Assembly (NCBI RefSeq): GCF_900239935.1
Contig: NZ_LT965929.1
Span: 756,351-820,350 of the forward strand
Source of the DNA: Pseudoalteromonas carrageenovora IAM 12662
Lineage (GTDB): Bacteria; Pseudomonadota; Gammaproteobacteria; Enterobacterales; Alteromonadaceae
DNA: 64,000 nt
Direction of reading: 5' to 3'
In this document: one piece after another, positions 1 through 9,199 of the stretch
How positions within the stretch are numbered: position 1 is the first letter of the stretch
Layout: every line of letters begins with the position of its first letter
The notes under the pieces: generated by a model
Seen by the model: the letters and a program-made list of their open reading frames with translations, nothing else
Databases searched by the model: none
What the model was told of the DNA's origin: nothing
Position numbers and translations under genes: made by a program

Positions 1-1744
1 TGTATGCAGTACGTCCTTTCGCGTGGTTTATAAACACAGAAAAATCTTCAGTTGGTTGGTAAGTCGCGCCTAAGTTATACGTTAAACCACTGTCAGAAGT
101 ATTAGCTTCAGGCGTTGGCTCAGCACGACTTGAACTATAACGCTCATCAACACCAAAGTGCTCGTAAGATTGCTTAATACGGTTGTAAGCAACGCCTACA
201 CGTGTCGTTACTTCATCTGTAATGTAACCTACATGCTGAATACCTAAGCCCCATGCTTGTACTTTCTTATTATAGTCACTGGTTTTAAGTGGATCATAAT
301 CGTCAAAGTTACCTGTTGGCCAATTTGGAGCGCTCATATCATAAATATATGGCAAGCTACCTTGGTACAATAAGTTACCTTCACTGTCGTAGATTTCTTT
401 GTCTGCATCGTATATTGAGTACTGTTTAAAGCGTATATCTCTGTCTTCATAGTTAGCATTAACTAAAAGTTCATTATCTACATCACCAAGCATAAAGTCA
501 TAGCGCAGGTCTAAAAAGTATTGCCACGATTTTTCGTCGGCTTCTACTTGGCGATATTCTTGTCTTCGAGCGGCAAAGGGGTAAAGTACACCATCTTCAA
601 CAAGTGGTGCGCGAGGGTCATTGTTAATAATCCCATCACGTGTTGAATAAACGTAGTTAAACGCTCCTGTTTGGCGTGCAAAGCTTGATGTGTAGTTACG
701 GTATTGCAGTTGTTGATTTAAAAATAAATCATCTGTAATAAAGTAATTGTGCGTTAGTTTAAAGCGTAATTCTTCACCTTCATTATCATCTGCCATTGGT
801 GAAATAATACCATTGGTTCCGAAGTCGTAAGGGGTTAAACCATCAGTCGATGACAATGAATCAGCTAGCTGTTGTTGCTGATCTGACGTTAATTGTACGC
901 CGCTGCCTGTAGGATCATTGACTAAATCAGCGCCTGTTACTTCGCCAGCGCTTAGGCCATTTGCAGTTTCTGCACTATAAATACGAATAGGGTGACCAAT
1001 TGAGTCAACTGCAATTGAGTCCTTAATATAAGCACCAGAGAACATAATGTCTTGTTTATCACTTAATACATATTTAAGGGATGCGTAAAGCTCATCTCTG
1101 TCTTCTTTTAGATCACGGTACCCATCGCTAGAGGCTGTTTTTGCCATGACACGATAGGCTAAATTATCAGTGATTGCGTTGGTGCTATCAAATGCTAGTG
1201 AATAGCTATCCCATTGCCCTAGCTCAGCAGATATTTTATGTTTTTCTTCAAACTCTGGCTTTTTTTCAATTAAGTTAATTACACCACCAGCACTACCAAT
1301 ACCGTATAAACCTGTTGCTGGGCCTTTTAATACCTCAACCGACTCTACATTTGTTAAAGAACGTGTAGGATTAAATGTATTGCCAAGGCCTGCACCGCCA
1401 TACATACCATCATAAGTATAGTTAGCGTCTAAGCCACGAATAACAAGATTGTCACCAATGCCATAGTTATTACCAGCTTGCGTTAAACCACTTACGTTAC
1501 GCGTTAACTCTTGTAAGCTATCTACACCTTGTGACTCTATTAGTTCACGGTCAATAACAACAACAGGAGCAGGCGTTTCCATTAGTGACATATCAGATTT
1601 AGTCGCAAGACCTGAGCTCATTACTACTTGGTTTTGTTTTTGATAAACGCTAATACGTTCAATATTTTCTTCAGCTGATTGAGCAACTGCAATATGTGTA
1701 TTTAAACATGCTAGGGTAACTAATGAGTATTTAAATTTTTTCAT
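1..1744 (-). CDS. TonB-dependent siderophore receptor, C-terminus cut by window edge
   Basis: Reading leftwards from an ATG at 1744, an open frame runs to the window edge (about 580 codons seen). It starts with a signal peptide (MKKFKYSLVTLACLNTHIAVA) and then a plug domain with VVVIDRELIESQG, LTRNVSGLTQ, GDNLVIRGLDANY and VEVLKGPATGLYGIGSAGG, the standard plug motifs of TonB-dependent receptors; the GPATGLYG and GGVINLI segments fit the siderophore-receptor subfamily. The remainder is beta-barrel-like sequence rich in aromatic residues and Asp. The protein would sit in the outer membrane and import ferric siderophores with TonB-ExbBD energy. A Fur-box-like sequence lies 37 bp upstream, which supports iron regulation. 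The ligand cannot be read from sequence, and the C-terminal barrel and stop codon lie outside the window. Confidence 0.9.
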   Translation of the reverse strand, partial: MKKFKYSLVTLACLNTHIAVAQSAEENIERISVYQKQNQVVMSSGLATKSDMSLMETPAPVVVIDRELIESQGVDSLQELTRNVSGLTQAGNNYGIGDNLVIRGLDANYTYDGMYGGAGLGNTFNPTRSLTNVESVEVLKGPATGLYGIGSAGGVINLIEKKPEFEEKHKISAELGQWDSYSLAFDSTNAITDNLAYRVMAKTASSDGYRDLKEDRDELYASLKYVLSDKQDIMFSGAYIKDSIAVDSIGHPIRIYSAETANGLSAGEVTGADLVNDPTGSGVQLTSDQQQQLADSLSSTDGLTPYDFGTNGIISPMADDNEGEELRFKLTHNYFITDDLFLNQQLQYRNYTSSFARQTGAFNYVYSTRDGIINNDPRAPLVEDGVLYPFAARRQEYRQVEADEKSWQYFLDLRYDFMLGDVDNELLVNANYEDRDIRFKQYSIYDADKEIYDSEGNLLYQGSLPYIYDMSAPNWPTGNFDDYDPLKTSDYNKKVQAWGLGIQHVGYITDEVTTRVGVAYNRIKQSYEHFGVDERYSSSRAEPTPEANTSDSGLTYNLGATYQPTEDFSVFINHAKGRTAY

Positions 1745-2133
1745 GGGGTGATAAGTATTCGCATTTAATAACTTTGCGCGAATGATAATGGTTATTGTTT
1801 TTAAAGTGAATAAAAAGTTCAATTAAATTTATTAAATAGCGTTTTTTGATTTAAAAACATACAATTGATGGTGTTTTTAGGTTGTTAATGCAATGTTATT
1901 TACGTTTTATTAACTAGTAGGAAGGTTATGAAATTAGCAATAACGAAATAAATAATTTAACTTCAATAAAATCTATATAGTATTTAAAGGCTTGTTATTA
2001 AAAACTAAATATCAGCTTAAGGTGTAAAGTAACGTGTAAGTAATTAGCTTAACTTTTTTTGAGGTTTAAGGTGTATTGCCTCAAACCTCTGAGTTCAGGT
2101 AAATATTACTATCTAAAAATTATAGAATTAAAG
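1745..2133. other. Intergenic region between amidohydrolase and receptor
   Basis: About 390 bp of AT-rich DNA. It holds the receptor promoter with its Fur-like box and a 7-bp inverted repeat (GAGGTTT at 2061-2067, AAACCTC at 2083-2089). The repeat has no T-run on the correct side for the minus-strand gene, so I do not call it a terminator. No coding sequence seen. Confidence 0.5.
1781..1799. promoter_or_regulatory. Putative Fur box upstream of the siderophore receptor
   Basis: AATGATAATGGTTATTGTT contains TGATAAT, then one base, then GTTATTG. This matches 11 of 14 positions of the 7-1-7 Fur consensus TGATAAT-N-ATTATCA. It lies 37-55 bp before the receptor start on the minus strand, where a repressor would cover the promoter. 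Inference from a motif match only. Confidence 0.6.
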
Positions 2134-3411
2134 CTACAAATCATTTTTATACACTTGACCTGCTTTCATAACAAAAGGGATATGTTCTAGTTCAGTAATA
2201 TTTTCAAGTGGGTTGCCTTTTAGCGCAATTATATCTGCAGCAAACCCTGCTTTTAGCTGACCAAGCTTATTGTTCATTTTTAATAGTTTTGCGCTATTAA
2301 TTGTTGCAGCTTGAATTGCTTGTAGTTCAGTCATTCCAAATTCAACCATACGGGAAAACTGTTTTGCGTTATCTCCGTGAGGATAAATAGCGGCGTCTGT
2401 ACCAAATACCATATTAACCCCAGCCTTTACCGCTCTATTAAAACTATCTCTTTGTTTTTTAGATACTTGACGCTCTTTATTGAGGTTCTCTTCATCAACA
2501 CCATTTTGTTCACCAAAAGTCAGTGTGTACTCAGTATTATAAATATCCATTGAAAGCCATGTACCATGCTCTTTTGCCAGAGCTATCGCTTCATCATCTA
2601 AAAAGCTGGCATGTTCAATGCTGTCGACACCTGCTTTAATGGCTGTTTTAATACCGCTTGTTCCATGAGCGTGAGCAGCTACGGGTAAATCGCGCATATG
2701 CGCTTCATCAACAATTGCTTTCATCTCTTCATAAGAATATTGCTGCGCACCTACTTTAGTGCCTTTAGAAAAAACACCGCCAGTGGCACAAAATTTAATA
2801 GCATTCGCACCATATTTTATGTTTTCACGTACTTTTACGCGAGCAGCCCACGGGCCATCAGCAACACCTGTTGAAGTGTACTTTAGCTCAGGAGGCAAAC
2901 GGTTGTTATCACAATGCCCGCCAGTAATACCAAGCGAAGGGCCTGCTGCCCAAATACGTGGGCCTACAATATCACCGGCATTAATACCGTCTCTAACCGC
3001 TATAACACTGTAGCCTTCGGCGCCTACATTTCTAACTGTGGTAAAACCTGCTTCTAGTGTTTTTTTAGCAAAGTGAGACGCTTTTATCGCCATACGCGGA
3101 ACTGATTGCCCTAAGCGCTCACTACGCGGCACGGTAGGATCGCTTGTTAAGTGAACATGCATATCCATAAGGCCAGGCATCAATGTTAGCTCAAGTAATT
3201 GGATGTGCTTATCACCTTTTGATAATACAGGCTTTTTGTTTTGCTCAACGCTGGTAATAATACCGTTATCTATAGTAATTAAAGGTGATTGAACGAGTTT
3301 ACCGGTTTGCACGTCAACCATGGCTTTTGCTGATAAGTAAGTTGTGGCATGAGCACTAAGACTTGTAAAAGTTAACAAAGCAATAGAGGCACTTAGTAAT
3401 TGTTTTTTCAT
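2134..3411 (-). CDS. Exported metal-dependent amidohydrolase (imidazolonepropionase/Xaa-Pro dipeptidase-like)
   Basis: 425 aa with a cleavable signal peptide (about residues 1-22, ending SLSAHA). The amidohydrolase TIM-barrel motifs are present: DMHVH at 83-87 (first metal histidines), NAIKFCATGG carrying the probable carboxylated lysine, HAHG and SIEHASF histidines, and GTDAAIYPHGDN with the catalytic aspartate. A small beta-sandwich is formed by the first ~70 residues and the C-terminal GFAADIIALKGNPLENI. Relatives in this group hydrolyse proline-containing or N-acyl/carbamoyl dipeptides in the periplasm; the exact substrate is not deducible. It is a single gene, transcribed towards the TonB receptor but separated from it by 389 bp. 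The start is the first Met, followed directly by a good signal peptide. Confidence 0.85.
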   Translation of the reverse strand: MKKQLLSASIALLTFTSLSAHATTYLSAKAMVDVQTGKLVQSPLITIDNGIITSVEQNKKPVLSKGDKHIQLLELTLMPGLMDMHVHLTSDPTVPRSERLGQSVPRMAIKASHFAKKTLEAGFTTVRNVGAEGYSVIAVRDGINAGDIVGPRIWAAGPSLGITGGHCDNNRLPPELKYTSTGVADGPWAARVKVRENIKYGANAIKFCATGGVFSKGTKVGAQQYSYEEMKAIVDEAHMRDLPVAAHAHGTSGIKTAIKAGVDSIEHASFLDDEAIALAKEHGTWLSMDIYNTEYTLTFGEQNGVDEENLNKERQVSKKQRDSFNRAVKAGVNMVFGTDAAIYPHGDNAKQFSRMVEFGMTELQAIQAATINSAKLLKMNNKLGQLKAGFAADIIALKGNPLENITELEHIPFVMKAGQVYKNDL

Positions 3412-3564
3412 TATTGTTCTTCTGTAGTGGCGGTTTAATTAATTGAAATGTAACAACCTAATACAAAAGTGTAAATACAATTGCTTAAATGCAATCTATC
3501 GTAATTCCTTTATTTAATAGTGCTAAGTGCTCATAATTAAAAAACGATACTAAAAAGGATTACC

Positions 3565-5406
3565 ATGAAATCAATTAAATTAGCTTTAGTTGCCAGCGGC
3601 GTTATGTTTGCCTTAAGTGGCTGTATAAATACTGAACTTAGTGATATCGCTAACAGTACTTCGCAGTTAAACACTCCAAACGCACAAGCAACTATTGTTT
3701 CAGAGCTCTCTAGCGAGCAACAACTAGATGTACTCGTTGCGCAGTATTATGATGAGTCACTAACGTTTAAACCAATTAATGCAACGTACAGTGGCCGCAG
3801 CGAATTTAACGACACATTTACGCCAACTATTTCAAAACAAAACAGAGAAAAGAAAGCCGCTTTTTATAAAAAATATCAACAACGGTTGCGTTATATTGAT
3901 AAAGCACAGCTAACAGGCCAAGCCCTTTTAAGTTACGAAATATTAAAGCGCGATCTTGCCCTTAATTTAGAAGGTATGCAGTTTCCTAGTTATATGCTGC
4001 CAATAAACCAAATGGCAGGTTCGCATAATACATTTGCAGGGTTTGGCTCAGGTCAAAGTGCTCAACCTTTTAATACAGTTGAAGATTATAATAACTTTAT
4101 AAAGCGTAGCGAAGGGTTTGTGCAGTGGTTAGCCAGTGTACAAAGCTCAATGGATCAGGGTATAGATGAAGGTATTACTTTACCTAAGCCATTAGCAAAA
4201 AAACTGCAGCCACAATTTGCAGCTCATGTTGTGCAAAGCGCTGAAGATTCTTTATTTTGGGGACCTATAAAAAACCTACCTTCGTCGTTTAGCGCTGAGC
4301 AGAAACAACAAATAACTGCAAAGTACCGCACACTGATTATGGAAAAGTTAGTGCCTGCTTATAAAAGTATGAGTGACTTTTTAGCTAACAAATACATTCC
4401 TAATAGCCGAGAGACATTTGGTTACAGTGACTTACCAAACGGTAAAGCGTGGTACGAATATCAAATCAAAAAAAATACCACGCTTAGTCTTTCTGCAAAT
4501 GAAATTCACGACATTGGTTTAAGCGAAGTGTCGCGTATTCTAAGTGAAATGAAAAAAGTAAAAGATACTGTTGGTTTTAAAGGCGATCTTGCAGCGTTTT
4601 TTGATCACTTACGTGACTCAGACGAGTTTTATTACAATACGCCACAGGAGCTAATTGCGGCTTATGAAAACGTTAAGCAAAAAATAGATGCTCGCTTGCC
4701 ATTACTTTTTGATATTGCTCCAAAAGCGCCATACGTCGTAAAAGCAGTTGAAGTATACAGAGCTCAGTCGGCGGCTGGGGCGTCGTATGCGTCTCCGGCA
4801 CCAGATGGTTCTCGCCCAGGTATTTTTTACATCAATACATTTAACCTAAAAGCGCAGCCTAAATTTTTACTTGAAACACTCTCTATTCATGAAGCTGCAC
4901 CTGGGCATCACTTTCAAATTGCATTACAACAAGAAATAGAGGGCTTACCCGATTTTAGAAAGTTTGGTGGTTATACCGTATTTGCTGAAGGCTGGGCGCT
5001 GTACGCCGAAAGTTTGGGTAAAGAGCTTGGCTTATTTACCGACCCTTACATGTGGTATGGGCGCTTAGCAGATGAACAACTTAGAGCTATGCGCTTAGTG
5101 CTTGATACCGGTTTTCATGCAAAGGGCTGGACACGTCAGCAGGGGATTGATTACATGCTTGCTAACTCATCTATGGCTAAGAGTGATGTAATAGCTGAGG
5201 TTGAGCGTTATATTGCATGGCCTGGTCAAGCTTTATCATACAAGCTGGGTCAGTTTAAAATTCAGCAGTTACGTGACTACACTCAAAAAGAGTTAGGCGA
5301 TAAGTTTGATATTAAAGCGTTCCACACGCAAATACTGATAGATGGCGCATTACCAATGCCAATTTTAGAAGAAAAAATTAAACGTTGGGTTGCCACGCAG
5401 CAATAA
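3565..5406 (+). CDS. DUF885 family lipoprotein, putative zinc metallopeptidase
   Basis: 613 aa. The N-terminus is a lipoprotein signal (VMFALSGC, acylated Cys at about residue 19). Near residue 442 is HEAAPGHHFQ, and about 30 residues later FAEGWALYAE. Together these give the HExxxGHxxQ-E arrangement of DUF885 proteins, which resembles zinc peptidase sites. The length is normal for the family. The likely location is the periplasmic face of an envelope membrane, and the likely role is peptide degradation, but no substrate is established. The gene is monocistronic, with a hairpin after the stop at 5418-5447. It is preceded by AAAAAGGA 7 nt before the ATG, which fixes the start. Confidence 0.85.
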   Translation: MKSIKLALVASGVMFALSGCINTELSDIANSTSQLNTPNAQATIVSELSSEQQLDVLVAQYYDESLTFKPINATYSGRSEFNDTFTPTISKQNREKKAAFYKKYQQRLRYIDKAQLTGQALLSYEILKRDLALNLEGMQFPSYMLPINQMAGSHNTFAGFGSGQSAQPFNTVEDYNNFIKRSEGFVQWLASVQSSMDQGIDEGITLPKPLAKKLQPQFAAHVVQSAEDSLFWGPIKNLPSSFSAEQKQQITAKYRTLIMEKLVPAYKSMSDFLANKYIPNSRETFGYSDLPNGKAWYEYQIKKNTTLSLSANEIHDIGLSEVSRILSEMKKVKDTVGFKGDLAAFFDHLRDSDEFYYNTPQELIAAYENVKQKIDARLPLLFDIAPKAPYVVKAVEVYRAQSAAGASYASPAPDGSRPGIFYINTFNLKAQPKFLLETLSIHEAAPGHHFQIALQQEIEGLPDFRKFGGYTVFAEGWALYAESLGKELGLFTDPYMWYGRLADEQLRAMRLVLDTGFHAKGWTRQQGIDYMLANSSMAKSDVIAEVERYIAWPGQALSYKLGQFKIQQLRDYTQKELGDKFDIKAFHTQILIDGALPMPILEEKIKRWVATQQ

Positions 5407-5417
5407 TAAAAGACCCG

Positions 5418-5447
5418 AAAGCCCGTACTAATAAAGGCACGGGCTTT
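5418..5447 (+). terminator. Hairpin after the DUF885 gene
   Basis: AAAGCCCGT (5418-5426) pairs with ACGGGCTTT (5439-5447), a 9-bp perfect stem. The tail is short (TTTGCG), so it is a weak intrinsic terminator or an mRNA-stabilising stem. Confidence 0.6.
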
Positions 5448-5502
5448 GCGCGTATAGCTGCAATACGTTAGAATGCGCGCTCTTTAGGGGCGCGAGTAAA
5501 TT

Positions 5503-6015
5503 ATGTTTGATCAAGAATTAGCAAATACACAGTTTTGGCTTAAAAAAAATCTAAGCGATATGAACCAAAACGAATGGGAAGCCATTTGTGATGGATGCGG
5601 AAAGTGTTGTTTAAACACCTTTATTGATAGCGAAGATGAAGACGAATTTACAGCTACCGATCAGTTACGTGAAGGTGAGCAGTTAATATTTACAAATATT
5701 GTGTGTCAGTACCTTGATAACAATACCTGCGGCTGTAGCGAATACGAAAACCGCCAAACACTTGTCCCTTCTTGCGTAAAACTAACCAAAGAAAACCTTA
5801 AAGATATTTTCTTTATGCCGCAAAGCTGCAGTTACCGCCGCCTACATGAAGGGCGTGGTTTAGCCTCATGGCACCCGTTATTAAATAACGGCGATAAAAC
5901 TAAAATGCATGAGTTAGGAATTTCTGTTCAAGATAAAACGGTTAAAGATTGTGATGTTAAGCTTGATGATTTTGATTTATACATTGCCGAGTGGCCAACT
6001 AAGGATACTGATTAA
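5503..6015 (+). CDS. ycgN: YcgN/UPF0260 family cysteine-cluster protein
   Basis: 170 aa, soluble. The conserved cysteine cluster CDGCGKCC is at residues 29-36 and is followed by further spaced cysteines (VCQYLDNNTCGCSEY, PSCVKL, SCSYRRLHEGR). This is the signature of the UPF0260 / Fe-Zn-chelating CxxCxxCC family, in which YcgN of E. coli is a little shorter. The conserved LASWHPL segment is present. The biochemical role is unknown; metal or Fe-S binding is inferred from the cysteines. Its TAA stop overlaps the ATG of the next gene by one base (TAATG), so the two are translationally coupled. Confidence 0.85.
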   Translation: MFDQELANTQFWLKKNLSDMNQNEWEAICDGCGKCCLNTFIDSEDEDEFTATDQLREGEQLIFTNIVCQYLDNNTCGCSEYENRQTLVPSCVKLTKENLKDIFFMPQSCSYRRLHEGRGLASWHPLLNNGDKTKMHELGISVQDKTVKDCDVKLDDFDLYIAEWPTKDTD

Positions 6016-6527
6016 TGAGTAAGCTAAAAGCTAGCATTGGTTTAATTAATCCTAAAAGCCCAACAAACGTTGGTGGCGTTTTACGTGCCGCTGGTTGTTA
6101 CGATGCTAAACACGTTTTTTTTACGGGTAACCGTTACTTAAATGCTAAAAAATTTCATACTGATACAAAAAATGTAGCTGAACGAATCCCCCTTACAGAA
6201 ACTGATAACCTAGAAACGGTAAAGCCTGAAGGTGCCACTGTTGTTGTTATCGAACTGATAGAAGGCGCGACACCTTTACCTGATTTTAAACACCCAGAAA
6301 ACGCATTTTATGTATTTGGCCCAGAGGATGGCTCTGTATCAAAAGATGTTTTAAAGTGGTGTGATGAAGTGGTTTATATTCCAACAATCGGTTGCATGAA
6401 CCTGGCTGCAACCTGTAATGTTGTTTTATACGACCGTTTGTCAAAACTTGGCGGCGTAGAGAGTAGTGACGACACTATTATTAGTTCTCGTGATACAAAC
6501 AATAAAATGAAGTGGCAAAAAAGCTAA
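6015..6527 (+). CDS. SpoU/TrmH-type RNA 2'-O-methyltransferase
   Basis: 170 aa, a compact SPOUT methyltransferase. Motif 1 is NPKSPTNVGGVLRAAGCYDA, motif 2 is FYVFGPEDGSVS and motif 3 is IPTIGCMNLAATCNVVLYDRL. These three motifs form the trefoil-knot SAM site of the TrmH family. There is no N-terminal substrate-binding extension, so the protein is close to the minimal size, similar to TrmL. The RNA target cannot be decided. The start overlaps the stop of ycgN by one base, indicating a two-gene operon. Confidence 0.85.
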   Translation: MSKLKASIGLINPKSPTNVGGVLRAAGCYDAKHVFFTGNRYLNAKKFHTDTKNVAERIPLTETDNLETVKPEGATVVVIELIEGATPLPDFKHPENAFYVFGPEDGSVSKDVLKWCDEVVYIPTIGCMNLAATCNVVLYDRLSKLGGVESSDDTIISSRDTNNKMKWQKS

Positions 6528-6565
6528 TTAGTTAATCTTGCTTTTACGCTTATTTTATAGCCTTG

Positions 6566-6591
6566 GTTGCGCATAGTTTATAATGCGCAAC
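6566..6591. repeat. Inverted repeat after the methyltransferase gene
   Basis: GTTGCGCAT (6566-6574) and ATGCGCAAC (6583-6591) form a perfect 9-bp stem with an 8-nt loop. There is no T-run on either side, so this is an mRNA stem or protein site rather than a clear terminator. Confidence 0.4.
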
Positions 6592-6708
6592 AGCATTACC
6601 TTTATCCTATAAACATTCCCTCTTTGTTAAATCCTTACCTACTTAAATCATGCAAAAAATTCATTGTTAGCTAAGCTTGAATAAATTAAAACATTTTAAG
6701 ATATTACA

Positions 6709-7602
6709 ATGCGTTGGTTATTTTTATTAGTTCTATTATTAGCGAGCAAACTTAGTTATTCAGATTCAATAGTTGAATATCATTTAAAGGGTAGTCACCA
6801 AGTAGTATACGGGTACAACCATAAATCGGGCATATTGTTTGAGGCTAAAAATGCAAAGCAAACTATTCATCTAGCCACTTTAGACTGGCCTCCCTATATT
6901 GGTAACGACTTATGTAAAAAAGGGTGGGTATATCAATTCTCGGTCGCGTTATTACATAGCAAAGGTTACAGCGTTTACATTGAGTTTTTACCGTGGGCAC
7001 GCGCAGTTAGAAACGTTGAACTAGGCAAAGCAGATATACTATTACCCGAGTATTTTATTGAAGATACTGCGCCTTCTGACTACGTAACAGATAAAAATCG
7101 CCGTGAATTACTGGGGTTATCAAATTCATTTTTAGGCGGAGAAATCGCTTTTATAAAGCGAAAAGAGGATGAAGATCGTTTTACAGGCAATTTAAAATCA
7201 CTTAAAGGGCATAAAATTGGTGTCGTGAGAGGGTATCAAAACACGCCAGAATTTGATGCGATGATGGATAATGGCGAGTTTGAAACAATAAAAACTGTAG
7301 ATGACTTACAACTTGTACAGATACTTGTCGCAAAACGTGTTGATTTAATCATTGGCGATCCTCAGGTACTAAAATTTGCGATAAGTTATTCAACATTGAG
7401 TGACGATAAAAAGCAGTTTTTATTAAATTCTATTGAGCAAGAAACTACACCGTTACAATACAACCCTTTTTATTTTGCTATTAGTAAACTCACACCGTCA
7501 TGGCTTACAGTGCTAGAAGATATAAATAAGGGGCTTTATCAATTTCATAATAGCGGAGAAACGGCTCGAATTATTAAAAACCTTACCAAAACCTGCAAAT
7601 AA
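6709..7602 (+). CDS. Periplasmic solute-binding protein (bacterial SBP family 3-like)
   Basis: 297 aa with a signal peptide (MRWLFLLVLLLASKLSYS). The mature part begins after about 35 residues with TIHLATLDWPPYIG and GWVYQFSVALLHSKGYSVYIEFLPWARAVRNVELGKAD, the first lobe of family-3 solute-binding proteins. LKGHKIGVVRGYQNT and LVAKRVDLIIGD correspond to the second lobe. No permease or ATPase gene is adjacent. Many orphan relatives in Alteromonadales are found like this, so a sensory or orphan binding role is as likely as transport. The ligand is unknown; polar amino acids are the usual guess for the family. Confidence 0.75.
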   Translation: MRWLFLLVLLLASKLSYSDSIVEYHLKGSHQVVYGYNHKSGILFEAKNAKQTIHLATLDWPPYIGNDLCKKGWVYQFSVALLHSKGYSVYIEFLPWARAVRNVELGKADILLPEYFIEDTAPSDYVTDKNRRELLGLSNSFLGGEIAFIKRKEDEDRFTGNLKSLKGHKIGVVRGYQNTPEFDAMMDNGEFETIKTVDDLQLVQILVAKRVDLIIGDPQVLKFAISYSTLSDDKKQFLLNSIEQETTPLQYNPFYFAISKLTPSWLTVLEDINKGLYQFHNSGETARIIKNLTKTCK

Positions 7603-7605
7603 TTA

Positions 7606-7614
7606 GAACGTTCC
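7606..7614. promoter_or_regulatory. Putative LacI-type operator half upstream of the sugar transporter
   Basis: GAACGTTCC, with the palindromic core GAACGTTC and a central CG as in LacI/GalR-family operators, lies 72 bp before the transporter start. The same motif extended to a perfect 10-bp palindrome (GGAACGTTCC) recurs at 9001. Inference from motif only; no LacI gene is seen nearby. Confidence 0.35.
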
Positions 7615-7685
7615 TATAGACACTTCACCCAATTTACGTTTAAACAGGTAAACTTGCTTTAAATTGTTAATGGAGTGAAAACAAC

Positions 7686-8942
7686 GTGAGTGAAATAAAT
7701 ACAAATCAATCATTCGCGGTCAACGAACAGTCTAATAAAAATTATCTGTTTCCACTGACTGCAATGACGACCCTGTTTTTTTTATGGGGCTTTATAACTG
7801 TTTTAAATGATGTGCTGATCCCGCGCTTAAAAGACGTATTTGATCTAACGTATTTTGAAGCAATGCTAGTACAGTTTTGCTTTTTTGGGGCCTATTTTAT
7901 TGTTTCTATACCTGCAGGTATTTTAGTAAAGCAGCTAGGCTATAAAAAGGGCATATTAACGGGTTTAATAGTTGCCTCTATCGGTTGTATGTTGTTCTAC
8001 CCAGCTGTTGTAGTGCATGAGTACTGGTTATTTTTAGGTGCTTTATTTGTGCTTGCTGCAGGCGTAACAGTACTACAAGTTTCTGCTAATCCATATGTGG
8101 CTGCACTTGGCCCTGAAAAAACAGCTTCTTCTCGTTTAAACTTAGCACAAGCACTCAATGCTTTAGGCACAACGGTTGGGCCTTATGTTGGTGGTATTTT
8201 ATTTTTTGGAACTGCTGGCACACTCGCGGCTTCCGCGGCGAGTGCTGAGTCTGTAAAAGTACCTTATTTAATGCTAGCTGCAGCTTTATTGTTAATCGCT
8301 ATTATTTTTGCATTTATTAAACTACCTGAAATAGAGGCCCATAAAGAAGAGAACAATGCAGCCATTGAATCTCGCTCGCTTACCCAAGCACCACATTTAA
8401 CTATGGGTGTACTTGCCATATTTTGTTATGTAGGGGGTGAGGTTGCTATAGGTAGCTTTTTGGTTAATTACATCGGTGAAGCTCATATAGCGGGCCTTGA
8501 AGAGCATGCAGCTGCTGCACTTATTAGTTACTACTGGGGTGGTGCGATGGTAGGGCGTTTTATTGGCTCGGCACTTTTACAAAAAATAGCCCCATCGAAA
8601 GCCATTGCCTTCAACGCATTTAGTGTTATTGCATTACTGCTTATTACTATATTTACACAAGGTGATGTAGCGCTTTATTCAGTACTTGCGATAGGTTTAT
8701 TTAATTCTATTATGTTTCCAACAATATTTTCTGTAGCCATTGAAAAGCTAGGATCACTGACAAGCAAAGGCTCTGGTTGGTTATGTTTAGCTATTGTTGG
8801 TGGAGCATTAGTTCCATTACTACAAGGTTTTATAGCCGATACGGTAAACATACAGCAAAGCTTTTTTGTACCAATGATATGTTATGTATTTATAGCATGG
8901 TATGGCTTAAACGTTGTCCGCTTAGCAAATAAGTGGAAATAA
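7686..8942 (+). CDS. FucP/GluP family sugar:proton symporter (MFS)
   Basis: 418 aa with about 12 predicted membrane segments. The N-terminal MTTLFFLWGFITVLNDVLIP and PAGILVKQLGYKKGI segments are characteristic of the FucP/glucose-galactose transporter (GluP/NagP) branch of the major facilitator superfamily. VLQVSANPYVAALGP and LNLAQALNALGTTVGP are further hallmark sequences. It would import a hexose or N-acetylhexosamine across the inner membrane with protons or Na+. The gene is alone; without a neighbouring kinase the sugar is not deducible. A 30-bp palindrome follows the stop. Confidence 0.85.
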   Translation: MSEINTNQSFAVNEQSNKNYLFPLTAMTTLFFLWGFITVLNDVLIPRLKDVFDLTYFEAMLVQFCFFGAYFIVSIPAGILVKQLGYKKGILTGLIVASIGCMLFYPAVVVHEYWLFLGALFVLAAGVTVLQVSANPYVAALGPEKTASSRLNLAQALNALGTTVGPYVGGILFFGTAGTLAASAASAESVKVPYLMLAAALLLIAIIFAFIKLPEIEAHKEENNAAIESRSLTQAPHLTMGVLAIFCYVGGEVAIGSFLVNYIGEAHIAGLEEHAAAALISYYWGGAMVGRFIGSALLQKIAPSKAIAFNAFSVIALLLITIFTQGDVALYSVLAIGLFNSIMFPTIFSVAIEKLGSLTSKGSGWLCLAIVGGALVPLLQGFIADTVNIQQSFFVPMICYVFIAWYGLNVVRLANKWK

Positions 8943-8953
8943 TACTGTAATTG

Positions 8954-8983
8954 TAAGTGACTGAATACGTATTCAGTCACTTA
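8954..8983 (+). terminator. 30-bp perfect palindrome after the sugar transporter
   Basis: TAAGTGACTGAATAC (8954-8968) is followed directly by its exact reverse complement (8969-8983), with no spacer. It is probably a terminator stem, but there is no T-run, and a perfectly symmetric site could also bind a protein. Confidence 0.5.
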
Positions 8984-9000
8984 TAACTCACAATAAATAC

Positions 9001-9010
9001 GGAACGTTCC
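9001..9010. promoter_or_regulatory. GGAACGTTCC palindrome
   Basis: A perfect 10-bp palindrome with central CG, about 190 bp before the small ORF at 9200, sharing GAACGTTCC with the site at 7606. Candidate operator; the binding protein is unknown. Confidence 0.3.
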
Positions 9011-9199
9011 AATCTTGGATTTTCCCCTATGTCGCCTCTCTTAAAATTAGTTACTTACCTTGTTGTATTGTTAAAAGCTTACTACTTTATTATTGTTTCT
9101 TATTGATTATTTACTTTTAAGTCTTGCTTAGTAAGACATTTAGCGCTTTTTTTGCTAAAAATATAAGGTTATTAATGAAGAATAATATAAAGGATTTAT

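Noticed and set aside
2061..2089. Inverted repeat GAGGTTT...AAACCTC as a terminator for the amidohydrolase
   Set aside because: Read on the minus strand it is followed by A-residues rather than T-residues, and the stem is only 7 bp.
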